Part shown: positions 1 to 6,855 of the stretch, piece after piece
How the letters are laid out: each line of letters opens with the position of its first letter
Position numbering within the stretch: the stretch's first letter is position 1
DNA from: Acidimicrobiia bacterium
GTDB taxonomy: Bacteria; Actinomycetota; Acidimicrobiia; Spongiisociales; UBA5794
Direction: 5' to 3'
DNA: 8,895 nt
Assembly: GCA_030598905.1 (NCBI GenBank)
Contig: JAUVPA010000061.1
Coordinates: forward strand, 1-8,895
The notes under the pieces: model-generated
What the model was told of the DNA's origin: nothing
The model's input: only the letters and a program-made list of their open reading frames with translations
Database searches by the model: none
Translations under genes and position numbers: made by a program

Positions 1-2262
1 CCATCCGTCGATCGTCCGATCCTCCCCTGGTTCTACGATCTCGACCCGGTCGGGTCGTCCGGTGAAGATACGGGGAAGGGCGCCGGCTTCGCGAGCCGTG
101 TCGAGGGCGCGGCGACGCCGATCGAGCACGGAGCGGTTGATATGGGAGCCCGCAAACGCCGTTTCCAGTTCGTCGATGCTGAGCAACTCGGCCTCTCGCA
201 CGTCACGGAGGACTCCAGAGGCAGTGAGCCGCAACGAGATTTCCCGGGTGGCGCGTCGGGCTTCTCCGCCGAGGCGCAACACCGTGACCTTGGTTGCCTC
301 CCGCAATGACAGGAAATGTACTGCCTCAGCGACGAGTCGGCGCAGCATCCGGATACGCATGTCGACCACCTGGCCGGTGAGCACTCTGGTGACCTTCCAT
401 TTCGTCTGTCCCGTGAGCCTGCCAATGACCTCTTCGAGTACGTCCTCTCTGGAGGTCTCTGCCATCGGCCTGCCTGTCTTGGTCTCGACGAGGACCGCCT
501 GTCTCAGCACGTTCCAAGCGCCGGACTCGTCTTCTCCCCAGGTGGGTCCGCCGAATACAGCCGCCGATCCGGCATGGTCGAGGCGGGCGCGAAATCCTTC
601 GAGGAAAGACCGGCCGGCGGCGGAGCCCTCCAAAAGCTCTCTCATGCGCTCGGGTTCTCGGACAGAGCTGAGCGCACTGCGGACGTTGGGGTCTTCGAGG
701 CCCTCCTGGACGAGATCACAGACATCGAGCGAGGTACGAAGTCCGCATGCCTCGATGCCGCCGGCGGTGAGACGCTGGGTGAGCGAAGCTGCTTCGTCAC
801 CGCAGTGCGGCTCCAGGAACATCTCGAGACCCCGATACGCGGCGGCTGCGGACGCGGCGACGGCGACCTGCGTGGCAACGACCCGCTCAGCAAGCACCCG
901 GATCCGTCGCCAATAGGCCAGAAGATGGGCGTCGTTGTGGTCGGTCGGGTCCAACCGACGCCGCATGATCTCCTCAACAGCGCTGATCACGACGTCGGCC
1001 TCGGACGCCAAGTGGCGTCGCATCGATAACGCACGCACGGTTGCCGGGATCTCCTTCGCCCTGCTCAGCTTGCCGCCACTCACGGGTGGGCTGTTCTGGA
1101 GGTCGGGTGAGACAACTTCGCCGAAGTACTGGCGCTCCATTTCGGCAGCTGTGCCTCCCGGCATGGCGCCTGCGGCAGTCTTGAGTAAGTCGAGGTTGAG
1201 TGCCGCCCTACCGCGGAATCGGCCGACAACAGCACCCGAGGCGTCGAGGTCGGGAACCACGCCGAGCCGGCCGAACAAGTGGCGGAAGCCCTCCTCGATG
1301 AGCGGGCCGTCGATGGACCACAACAGAGGGGGAAGCACACCCGGCAGCATCTCGCCGATGCCCGCCGGGGTGTAGGTGCATTGTTCGATCGGGACGGTGT
1401 CGAAGCCATCATCGTCGGGAGCGCGGTGGGCGGACGTGGTGATGGGTCGGGCCTGGACCACATACAGCGTTGTGCCGTCGTGGGCCCATTCGATGTCCTG
1501 GGGCGACCCGAACGACTCCTCGATGCCGAGCGCCAGCGGTACCAGCTCGCCGAGCGGGGCGTCCGATGGTGGTGGCCTCGCGGTGCGTTCCATCACGAGG
1601 GCTTCAGGAGTCTCGGCGCCCGACACGAGCGCTTCGGCGAGGCCGTGCACGAACTCGATGCGCATGTGTCCAGGATCGCCCCCCGGGTCGATGGTGAATA
1701 ACACGCCGGCCGTCTTGGGTTCGACCAACTTCATGACGACGACGGCCATGGCGGCGTCATGGCCGATGCCCCGATGTTCTCGGTATGCCATCGGGGCCGC
1801 GTGCCACAGAGACGCCCAGACGAGACGGACGGCTCGGAGCACGTCTTCGTCGGCAACGAGTTCGAGAAACGAACGGTACTGCCCGGCGAATGACGCAGTG
1901 TCCTGATCCTCGGCGGTGGCCGAAGATCGCACCGCAAGCCGGGCGCCGTCGCCCTTGATCTCGCCGGCGAGTTCGGTGATCGCCCGCGCCACTTCGACCG
2001 ACATCGGCGCCTCGAGGAAAGCACGGTCGACGTCGGCTTCGTGGTCTTCGAACCGATCGGGGCTGGGGGTCCCGGCGGCAGCGAGGGCGACGAGCCGGTC
2101 ACCGAGATCGGAAGCAGAGACGAAGGCCCGGTATGCCTCGGTCGTTATGACCCCGGTGGCAGGCACAGGGGCGTCAATCGCCAGCAGCCGGTCGAGGGCG
2201 GCACCTTTGCCCCCTGCGACTGAGACGGGTACGCCCGATCCGTCGAGGAGAACGGCGATCAC
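1..2262 (-). CDS. PEP synthase / rifampin phosphotransferase-like protein (partial, C-terminus beyond left edge)
   Basis: Seen: 754 codons stay open from a GTG at 2262 to the left edge. Residues 1-275 form a PPDK N-terminal ATP-binding domain. It has the GGKG loop (K19), PVPATGVITTEAYRAF (32-47), VRSSATAED (111-119), the AGVLFTIDP strand (185-193), GLAEALVSG (207-215), and E258 with VVQARPIT (268-275) closing the ATP site. Residues about 293-745 are helical and start with an Rph-like segment (TPAGIGEMLPGVLPPLLWS). Known: such enzymes use ATP to phosphorylate a histidine on a C-terminal swivel domain and pass phosphate to pyruvate, rifampin or another substrate; that domain should lie just left of position 1. 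PpsA lacks the large Rph-like middle domain, so an Rph-like enzyme is more likely. The substrate is unknown. The start is supported by GGGGGA about 8 nt upstream and by a 4-nt overlap (GTGA) with the preceding gene, which suggests translational coupling. Confidence 0.88.
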   Translation of the reverse strand, partial: MIAVLLDGSGVPVSVAGGKGAALDRLLAIDAPVPATGVITTEAYRAFVSASDLGDRLVALAAAGTPSPDRFEDHEADVDRAFLEAPMSVEVARAITELAGEIKGDGARLAVRSSATAEDQDTASFAGQYRSFLELVADEDVLRAVRLVWASLWHAAPMAYREHRGIGHDAAMAVVVMKLVEPKTAGVLFTIDPGGDPGHMRIEFVHGLAEALVSGAETPEALVMERTARPPPSDAPLGELVPLALGIEESFGSPQDIEWAHDGTTLYVVQARPITTSAHRAPDDDGFDTVPIEQCTYTPAGIGEMLPGVLPPLLWSIDGPLIEEGFRHLFGRLGVVPDLDASGAVVGRFRGRAALNLDLLKTAAGAMPGGTAAEMERQYFGEVVSPDLQNSPPVSGGKLSRAKEIPATVRALSMRRHLASEADVVISAVEEIMRRRLDPTDHNDAHLLAYWRRIRVLAERVVATQVAVAASAAAAYRGLEMFLEPHCGDEAASLTQRLTAGGIEACGLRTSLDVCDLVQEGLEDPNVRSALSSVREPERMRELLEGSAAGRSFLEGFRARLDHAGSAAVFGGPTWGEDESGAWNVLRQAVLVETKTGRPMAETSREDVLEEVIGRLTGQTKWKVTRVLTGQVVDMRIRMLRRLVAEAVHFLSLREATKVTVLRLGGEARRATREISLRLTASGVLRDVREAELLSIDELETAFAGSHINRSVLDRRRRALDTAREAGALPRIFTGRPDRVEIVEPGEDRTIDGW

Positions 2263-2594
2263 CGTTCGATGTCCCCCGCGGCGAACACCGCGGTGTGTCC
2301 CTCCGCCGGGTCGACGCGACGCCGCTGAGCGGCCACGGCGCGGTCGATTGGGGTTTCTACGGTCTCTCCCGTGCGAGAGGCGTGGTCGGCGGCCCACCTG
2401 GCAAGGTCGGGGCGCAGTGTCACGACGTTGCGACCGCTCCTGGTGCGCAGCGACAGGGAGGCAACGAGGGCAAAGGCGACACTGAAGACCACGAACAGAT
2501 CCCACTCGCCACTGACGATTGAGTCGATGACGCCGACTGCCAGCACAAGAGCGGCTGCTCCAGCGATGATCCATGTGGGGATGATGCGTTGCAC
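2259..2594 (-). CDS. Small membrane protein with ribbon-helix-helix-like C-terminal segment
   Basis: I do not recognise a named family for this 111-residue protein. Seen: two hydrophobic segments (about residues 7-28 and 33-48) form a hairpin, followed by a basic loop (RTRSGR) that puts the tail in the cytoplasm by the positive-inside rule. Residues 56-92 read as a short strand (NVVTLR), a helix (DLARWAADHASRTGE) and a second helix (TPIDRAVAAQRRR). This order resembles CopG/Arc ribbon-helix-helix domains, but the match is by eye only. The GTG start at 2594 has GGAGAGGA (2601-2608 on the minus strand) six bases upstream. The stop overlaps the GTG of the phosphotransferase-like gene, so the two proteins are probably made together. 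Inference: it could anchor or regulate that enzyme. It could also be an unrelated small membrane protein with a basic helical tail. Confidence 0.75.
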   Translation of the reverse strand: MQRIIPTWIIAGAAALVLAVGVIDSIVSGEWDLFVVFSVAFALVASLSLRTRSGRNVVTLRPDLARWAADHASRTGETVETPIDRAVAAQRRRVDPAEGHTAVFAAGDIER

Positions 2595-2774
2595 GGTTGT
2601 TCCTCTCCGGAAAGGGAAACAAGCACTCGACGCATCTTCCCGGTAGATTGTCGCATCGGCGATGATTCCCTGGACAGGTGGGTTTCGATCTGGTCGGAGA
2701 TTCGAAAAGCCACTGAAGTCTGAGCGGCCAAGCCCTCTTCCGCTGATAGCCGACGCCCGACGGCCGACAGCCTC
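2595..2774. other. Intergenic region between sdhB and the small membrane protein gene
   Basis: This 180-bp gap separates two genes on the same strand, so the downstream pair probably has its own promoter or receives read-through from sdh. I see no convincing promoter. The best minus-strand guess is TGTCCA (2671-2676) and GACAAT (2647-2652) with an 18-nt spacer, which is weak. I see no hairpin followed by a T-run after sdhB. The only local structures are a 4-bp stem around the sdhB stop codon (CCTC/GAGG, 2771-2781) and a 5-bp stem with a 12-nt loop (2723-2744). Confidence 0.5.
2748..2768. repeat. Three tandem heptamers downstream of sdhB
   Basis: The plus strand reads AGCCGAC, GCCCGAC, GGCCGAC in direct succession, ending six bases before the sdhB stop codon triplet. 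The units share the CCGAC end and differ at the first three bases. The array is short and lies in GC-rich DNA, so it may be chance or slippage rather than a protein-binding array. Confidence 0.35.
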
Positions 2775-3542
2775 TTAGAGGTTGTCGCGCCCGGTCTTGG
2801 ATGGATTCTTGAACTGAGCCCTGACGTAGTCGGCGTTCATCCAGGCGATGAAGTCGATCGAGATCTCCTGGGGACACGCCGTTTCGCACTCGCCGTGGTT
2901 CGTGCACGAGCCGAACCACTCCTCCATCGTCTCCACCATGGCAACGGTGCGGTTCCATCGCTCGGCCTGGCCCTGAGGGAGAAGGTTGAGGTGGGCGATC
3001 TTTGCGGCCGTGAACAGATTCGCAGCCGAGTTGGGACACGCGGCGACACACGCGCCGCACCCGATGCATGCTGCCGCGTCAAAGGCGGAGTCCACGGCGT
3101 CCTTGGGAACGGGGATGAGGTTGGCGTCTGGAGCCGAGCCGGTTGGGGCGGTTATGTAGCCCCCGGACTCGATGATCCGGTCGAACGGGCTCCGATCGAC
3201 GACGAGGTCGCGAAGGACGGGAAAAGCGGCCGCCCGCCACGGTTCCACCGTGATCATGTCGCCATCGCTGAACTTGCGCATGTGGAGCTGGCACGTGGCC
3301 GTCCCCCGTTGAGGACCGTGGGGAGTGCCGTTGATCATCACACCGCACATGCCGCAGATGCCTTCGCGGCAGTCGTGGTCGAATGCGATCGGCTCTTCGC
3401 CCTGTGCGTTCAGAGCTTCGTTCACCTGGTCGAGCATCTCGAGGAAGGATGCGTCACGGCTGACGTCCTCGACGTGGTAGGTCTTGAAGTCGCCGGCCGC
3501 TTTGGGGCCGGCCTGGCGCCACACGCGCAGCGTCAGGTCCAT
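2775..3542 (-). CDS. sdhB: Succinate dehydrogenase iron-sulfur subunit
   Basis: This is a 255-residue SdhB, which passes electrons from the FAD of SdhA through three iron-sulfur clusters to quinone. Seen: the [2Fe-2S] ligands C58, C63, C66 and C84 (DCREGICGMC, then ATCQLHM); a ferredoxin motif CIGCGACVAACP with C159, C162, C165 and C169; and CTNHGECETACP with C213, C219 and C223. By the known family pattern, C159/C162/C165/C223 hold the [4Fe-4S] cluster and C169/C213/C219 the [3Fe-4S] cluster, so all ligands are intact. The ATG at 3542 shares one base with the sdhA stop (TAATG) and has GAGGAG (3552-3557) nine bases upstream. An in-frame start at 3635 would only add residues read through the end of sdhA and is not credible. 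Third gene of the sdhCAB operon. Confidence 0.97.
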   Translation of the reverse strand: MDLTLRVWRQAGPKAAGDFKTYHVEDVSRDASFLEMLDQVNEALNAQGEEPIAFDHDCREGICGMCGVMINGTPHGPQRGTATCQLHMRKFSDGDMITVEPWRAAAFPVLRDLVVDRSPFDRIIESGGYITAPTGSAPDANLIPVPKDAVDSAFDAAACIGCGACVAACPNSAANLFTAAKIAHLNLLPQGQAERWNRTVAMVETMEEWFGSCTNHGECETACPQEISIDFIAWMNADYVRAQFKNPSKTGRDNL

Positions 3543-5491
3543 TACTTGTAGCTCCTCTGTGTCGGTTTCACGTATTCGAATGCGAGCGCCTCTTTGTGCA
3601 GATGCTGGGCCTCGCCCTCTCCCGACCACTCCCAAGCAGACACGAACGAGAAGTTCTCGTCATCTCGCTTGGCCTCACCCTCTTCGGTTTGGTGCTCAAT
3701 GCGGAAGTGACCTCCGCAGGACTCCTCGCGGTCGAGCGCATCCCGGCACATGAGTTGAGCCAGCTCGAAGAAGTCGGCGACGCGTCCGGCACGTTCGAGC
3801 GACTGGTTGACGCTCATGTCGTCCCCGAGGACGCGGAGGTCGTTCCAGAACTCCTGCTCCAGAGCCGGGATTTCGCCGAGCGCCTTTTCCAGCCCCTCAC
3901 GGCTGCGCGAAATGCCGCATTGCTCGATCATGATCTTGCCGAGCTCGCGATGGAACCAGTCCACGCTCCGTGTACCACCGATGTCGAGGAAACGTTTGGT
4001 GCGATCGGCGATGTCCGCCTCGGCTCTCGTGAAGGCCGGGTCGTCGGTAGGAACGGGTTCGGTGTTCAGCCAGTCGGCCAGGTAGTCGCCGATGGTGTAT
4101 GGGAGCACGAAGTAGCCGTCCGCCAGGCCCTGCATGAGCGCAGACGCACCGAGCCGGTTGGCTCCGTGGTCGGAGAAGTTCGCCTCTCCGAGGGCGTACA
4201 GCCCGGGAATCGTGGTCTGCAGGTTGTAGTCCACCCATACCCCGCCCATCGTGTAGTGAGGCGCTGGATAGATGCGCATGGGAACGGAGTACGGGTCCTC
4301 GTCTGTGATCCTCTCGTACATCTCGAACAGGTTCCCGTAGCGCTCTTCGATCGTGCCCTCTCCGAGTCGATCGATCGAGTTCTTGAAGTCGAGATACACG
4401 CCGTTCTCGAGGGGGCCGATGCCACGCTCGGAGTCGATCACGCGCATGGCAGCCCGCGCCGCGACATCACGCGGCACGAGGTTGCCGAACGCGGGGTACT
4501 GGCGCTCCAGGTAGTAGTCCCGGTCGTCCTCCGGGATGTCGTTGGGCGCCCGCGCGTCCTCGCGGTCTTTGGGGACCCAGATACGCCCGTCGTTGCGGAG
4601 CGACTCGGACATGAGCGTCAGCTTCGATTGATGTTCATCCGAGGCGGGTATACACGTTGGGTGAATCTGGGTGAAGCACGGGTCGGCGAAGTAGGCGCCT
4701 TTGTGGTGGGCCCGCCAGGCGGCAGTGACGTTGCAGGCCATGGCGTTCGTCGAGAGGAAGTACACGTTTGTGTACCCGCCCGTTGCCAAGACCACAGCGT
4801 GAGCGGAATGTGATGTGATCTCGCCCGTGATCAGGTCGCGAACGACAACGCCGACGGCTCTTCCTTCCTTGACGACCACGTCCAACATCTCGATCCGGTT
4901 GTGTAGCTGAACCTGGCCGGAACCAACCTGGCGCGCCAGGGCTTGATAGGCGCCGAGAAGCAGCTGCTGGCCGGTCTGGCCTCGGGCGTAGAAGGTTCGA
5001 GACACTTGGGCGCCACCGAAGGATCGGTTGTCGAGAAGGCCGCCGTAGTCACGTGCAAATGGAACGCCCTGAGCGGTGGCTTGGTCGATGATCTCGTTGG
5101 ATACCTGGGCGAGCCGATAGACATTGGCCTCACGGCTGCGGAAGTCGCCGCCCTTCACGGTGTCGTAGAACAGACGGAAGATGGAATCGCCGTCGTTGGG
5201 ATAGTTCTTGGCGGCGTTGATCCCACCCTGAGCCGCGATCGAGTGCGCTCTTCGAGCAGAGTCGTGGTAGGTGAAGACCTGGACTTCGTAGCCGAGTTCT
5301 CCGAGGGTCGCGGCAGCGGAAGCGCCTGCGAGTCCGGTGCCGATCACGATGATCTTGTACTTGCGCTTGTTGGCCGGGTTCACCAGCCGAATCGAGAACC
5401 GATGGTTGTCCCACTTTTCCTGGATCGGACCATCGGGAACCTTGGCGTCGAGGGCGTCGTCCATTGTGCTGTCAGAGATGGTGTAGCTCAT
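3542..5491 (-). CDS. sdhA: Succinate dehydrogenase flavoprotein subunit
   Basis: This 649-residue flavoprotein oxidises succinate to fumarate on the cytoplasmic face of the membrane (complex II, TCA cycle). Seen: the dinucleotide fold IVIGTGLAGASAA (48-60); RRAHSIAAQGGINAA with H83 as the covalent FAD-linkage histidine; QIHPT (H277); the catalytic arginine in NLVPRDVAARA (R341); PHYTMGGV (H412); and DHGANRLGASAL (R446), which binds the substrate carboxylate. All active-site residues expected for the family are present. Length and sequence style resemble the Bacillus-type SdhA, which pairs with a single cytochrome b anchor, as here. The ATG at 5491 lies nine bases after sdhC. Its GAGGAG ribosome site (5497-5502) overlaps the sdhC stop codon, so translation is probably coupled. 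A fumarate reductase role cannot be excluded from sequence alone. Confidence 0.98.
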   Translation of the reverse strand: MSYTISDSTMDDALDAKVPDGPIQEKWDNHRFSIRLVNPANKRKYKIIVIGTGLAGASAAATLGELGYEVQVFTYHDSARRAHSIAAQGGINAAKNYPNDGDSIFRLFYDTVKGGDFRSREANVYRLAQVSNEIIDQATAQGVPFARDYGGLLDNRSFGGAQVSRTFYARGQTGQQLLLGAYQALARQVGSGQVQLHNRIEMLDVVVKEGRAVGVVVRDLITGEITSHSAHAVVLATGGYTNVYFLSTNAMACNVTAAWRAHHKGAYFADPCFTQIHPTCIPASDEHQSKLTLMSESLRNDGRIWVPKDREDARAPNDIPEDDRDYYLERQYPAFGNLVPRDVAARAAMRVIDSERGIGPLENGVYLDFKNSIDRLGEGTIEERYGNLFEMYERITDEDPYSVPMRIYPAPHYTMGGVWVDYNLQTTIPGLYALGEANFSDHGANRLGASALMQGLADGYFVLPYTIGDYLADWLNTEPVPTDDPAFTRAEADIADRTKRFLDIGGTRSVDWFHRELGKIMIEQCGISRSREGLEKALGEIPALEQEFWNDLRVLGDDMSVNQSLERAGRVADFFELAQLMCRDALDREESCGGHFRIEHQTEEGEAKRDDENFSFVSAWEWSGEGEAQHLHKEALAFEYVKPTQRSYK

Positions 5492-5496
5492 GGAGT

Positions 5497-5502
5497 CTCC
5501 TC
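5497..5502 (-). promoter_or_regulatory. sdhA ribosome binding site overlapping the sdhC stop
   Basis: The minus strand reads TGAGGAGACTCCATG. GAGGAG sits five bases before the sdhA ATG and shares bases with the sdhC stop codon. Ribosomes finishing sdhC are therefore placed directly at the sdhA start. Confidence 0.85.
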
Positions 5503-6232
5503 AGGCGATAACGCGGAACATGACGCCGAACACGATGGAACAGTTCCCGACGAAGATGAGGGCGGCAAACGCGATGGCAAACGCACGCCGCCAGTCGTTG
5601 TAGCGGCTCCCGGCAATGCCGAGGCTCTGGAACATGCTCCAGGCACCGTGGTAGATGTGGAACGCCAGAGCGAGTTGCGCCACGATGTACAGGATCGCCA
5701 CTGGGAGACGCTGGAAGCTTGCAACGAGGTTGGCGTAGACCTCGCCCCTCTCGAAGTCCGGGTTGGCGAAACCCCACGTCAGATCGGCGAGGTGGTAGAG
5801 AACGAAGAGGGCGACGATGATCCCGGTCCAAAGCATCGTCCGTGAGGCGTAGTTTGCTGCAGCCCAGTGTCGTTTGGCGTGGTACCGGACTTTGCCCCGT
5901 GCGTCTACGTTGCGTTTCGTGAGCACAGCTGCAGCCCAGATGTGAACGGCGAACGTTGCGATCAGGCCAATGCGAAGGATCCACAGGATCGATGTTCTCG
6001 GGAAGAGGTGGCCTCCCAATTCGCGGAGAGCCTCGCCGTACAGGTCTATCTCCTCGGCCGAGATGAACACCTTGAGATTTCCCAACATGTGGGCCAGCAC
6101 GTAGACGAGCAACCCGATGCCGGTGAGGGCCATCAGCCACTTCATCCCGATGTCGGAGGTGAAGAAGTTCCCGAGCCACTCCCACCACCCGCGCCGGTGT
6201 GTTGGGTCGACCCTGGCCTCGGCTGTAGTCAC
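5501..6232 (-). CDS. sdhC: Succinate dehydrogenase cytochrome b558 subunit (di-haem membrane anchor)
   Basis: This 243-residue integral membrane protein anchors SdhAB and carries two b haems on the electron path to quinone. Seen: five hydrophobic segments at about residues 31-51, 82-104, 131-153, 175-197 and 216-238. Histidines H48 (LAHMLGN), H97 (FAVHIW), H147 (VLYHLAD) and H192 (AFHIYHG) fall in the first four helices at spacings close to the haem ligands of the Wolinella FrdC and Bacillus SdhC anchors. This is the B-type single-anchor architecture, so no sdhD is expected and none is present. The start is GTG at 6232, with AAGGA about ten bases upstream. First gene of the operon, divergent from whiB. 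Confidence 0.95.
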   Translation of the reverse strand: MTTAEARVDPTHRRGWWEWLGNFFTSDIGMKWLMALTGIGLLVYVLAHMLGNLKVFISAEEIDLYGEALRELGGHLFPRTSILWILRIGLIATFAVHIWAAAVLTKRNVDARGKVRYHAKRHWAAANYASRTMLWTGIIVALFVLYHLADLTWGFANPDFERGEVYANLVASFQRLPVAILYIVAQLALAFHIYHGAWSMFQSLGIAGSRYNDWRRAFAIAFAALIFVGNCSIVFGVMFRVIA

Positions 6233-6285
6233 GTCGGTGTCGTCCTTTCCGCTTGCGGCCGGCGATGCGTCCGTCGATCGCCGTG

Positions 6286-6315
6286 ATTATCGCCATCGGC
6301 GCGTCGATGTGTCGA
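6286..6315 (-). promoter_or_regulatory. Candidate sdhCAB promoter
   Basis: On the minus strand TCGACA (6310-6315) and GATAAT (6286-6291) are separated by 18 bases; each matches the housekeeping consensus at 5 of 6 positions. Transcription would begin near 6279, giving a leader of roughly 47 bases before the sdhC GTG. This is a motif reading only. Confidence 0.45.
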
Positions 6316-6323
6316 AACGACGC
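6301..6323. promoter_or_regulatory. Inverted repeat overlapping the candidate sdh promoter
   Basis: GCGTCG (6301-6306) and CGACGC (6318-6323) are perfect inverted arms with 11 bases between them. The element covers the proposed -35 box of sdhC. Its position would suit an operator, but six-base arms in GC-rich DNA can arise by chance. Confidence 0.35.
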
Positions 6324-6370
6324 TAGAGCACGGGGCAGGGTCGGGGAGGGCCTTTGAGCACCGGTCCGGG

Positions 6371-6399
6371 TTGACATGCGCGCGTGGTGCTGAGAGAAT
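6371..6399 (+). promoter_or_regulatory. whiB promoter (consensus -35, extended -10)
   Basis: A perfect TTGACA (6371-6376) is followed after exactly 17 bases by GAGAAT (6394-6399), preceded by TG at 6391-6392 as an extended -10. The start site would fall near 6406, leaving a leader of about 30 bases before the whiB GTG at 6436. This is the clearest housekeeping-type promoter in the window. Confidence 0.7.
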
Positions 6400-6435
6400 C
6401 ACACCGTCGTAATTACATCGTTGTAGGGAGCTGGC

Positions 6436-6753
6436 GTGTTCACCGAATTCCTCGAGGCCCTTCGTGGCGCGGGCGCGGAGACAAACGGCGCATTGCGCCT
6501 CGATATCGCCTGGCAAGACTTCGCCAACTGCAAGGGGGCCGACCCCGACTTGTTCTTCCCCGAGCGGGGCGCTTCAACGCGCCAGGCCAAGGGCATTTGC
6601 CGCGAATGTTCGGTGCGTGACGACTGTTTGGAGTTCGCCATCGTCAGCAGCGAGAAGTTCGGGATCTGGGGTGGTCTCTCCGAGCGAGAGCGGCGCAAGA
6701 TCCGCAAGGAGCGCCAGATCGCCGCAGCCCGCAGCCGAGCCGTCGGCGAGTAG
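6436..6753 (+). CDS. WhiB-family iron-sulfur transcriptional regulator
   Basis: This 105-residue protein is a Wbl regulator, a family specific to Actinobacteria. These proteins bind a [4Fe-4S] cluster sensitive to O2 and NO, and several act by binding region 4 of the principal sigma factor. Seen: four cluster cysteines C32, C55, C58 and C64 (CRECSVRDDC gives the C-x2-C-x5-C core), the turn motif GIWGG (76-80), and a basic tail SERERRKIRKER (82-93) that serves as the DNA-binding end. The GTG at 6436 has AGGGAG (6425-6430) five bases upstream. It is divergent from sdhC, so both could be controlled from the shared 203-bp region. Which Wbl subclass it belongs to (WhiB1, WhiB2 and so on) cannot be fixed by eye, so no symbol is given. 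Confidence 0.95.
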   Translation: MFTEFLEALRGAGAETNGALRLDIAWQDFANCKGADPDLFFPERGASTRQAKGICRECSVRDDCLEFAIVSSEKFGIWGGLSERERRKIRKERQIAAARSRAVGE

Positions 6754-6855
6754 GACAGATTCTGCTTCCAGTGTCGCCGGTAGCCTTGTAGCCGTGACCC
6801 TATACGACGGCCTTTCCTCTCCATTCACCGCGCTCGAACCTGGGAGGTTTCCCTC

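Noticed and set aside
62..916. 284-codon plus-strand ORF
   Set aside because: It is antisense to the phosphotransferase-like gene; its translation is rich in Ser/Arg/Thr with no recognisable domain, while the opposite strand carries conserved PPDK motifs.
2420..2731. 103-codon minus-strand ORF starting in the sdhB downstream gap
   Set aside because: Its second half overlaps the small membrane protein in another frame, it lacks a clear ribosome site, and the product shows no motif.
2723..2744. AGCGG-N12-CCGCT hairpin downstream of sdhB
   Set aside because: Short stem, large loop and no T-run on either strand; not supportable as a terminator.
3543..3635. N-terminal extension of sdhB to an upstream in-frame start
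   Set aside because: The extra 31 codons lie inside sdhA and show no SdhB similarity; the ATG at 3542 has a GAGGAG site and the usual TAATG junction.
3596..4813. 405-codon plus-strand ORF
   Set aside because: It is the antisense shadow of sdhA, open because of high-GC codon bias; its product has no motif and the opposite strand is unambiguous SdhA.
4943..5845. 300-codon plus-strand ORF across the sdhA/sdhC junction
   Set aside because: It runs antisense to two strongly conserved genes and has no credible ribosome site or domain.
5472..6377. 301-codon minus-strand ORF overlapping sdhC
   Set aside because: Same strand as sdhC but another frame. The sdhC frame has five membrane helices and haem histidines; this one is Arg/Pro-rich noise.
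6785..6806. TTGTAG and TATACG as a promoter for the Mrr-like gene
   Set aside because: The spacing between the boxes is only about nine bases and no alternative -35 is found at 16-18 bases.
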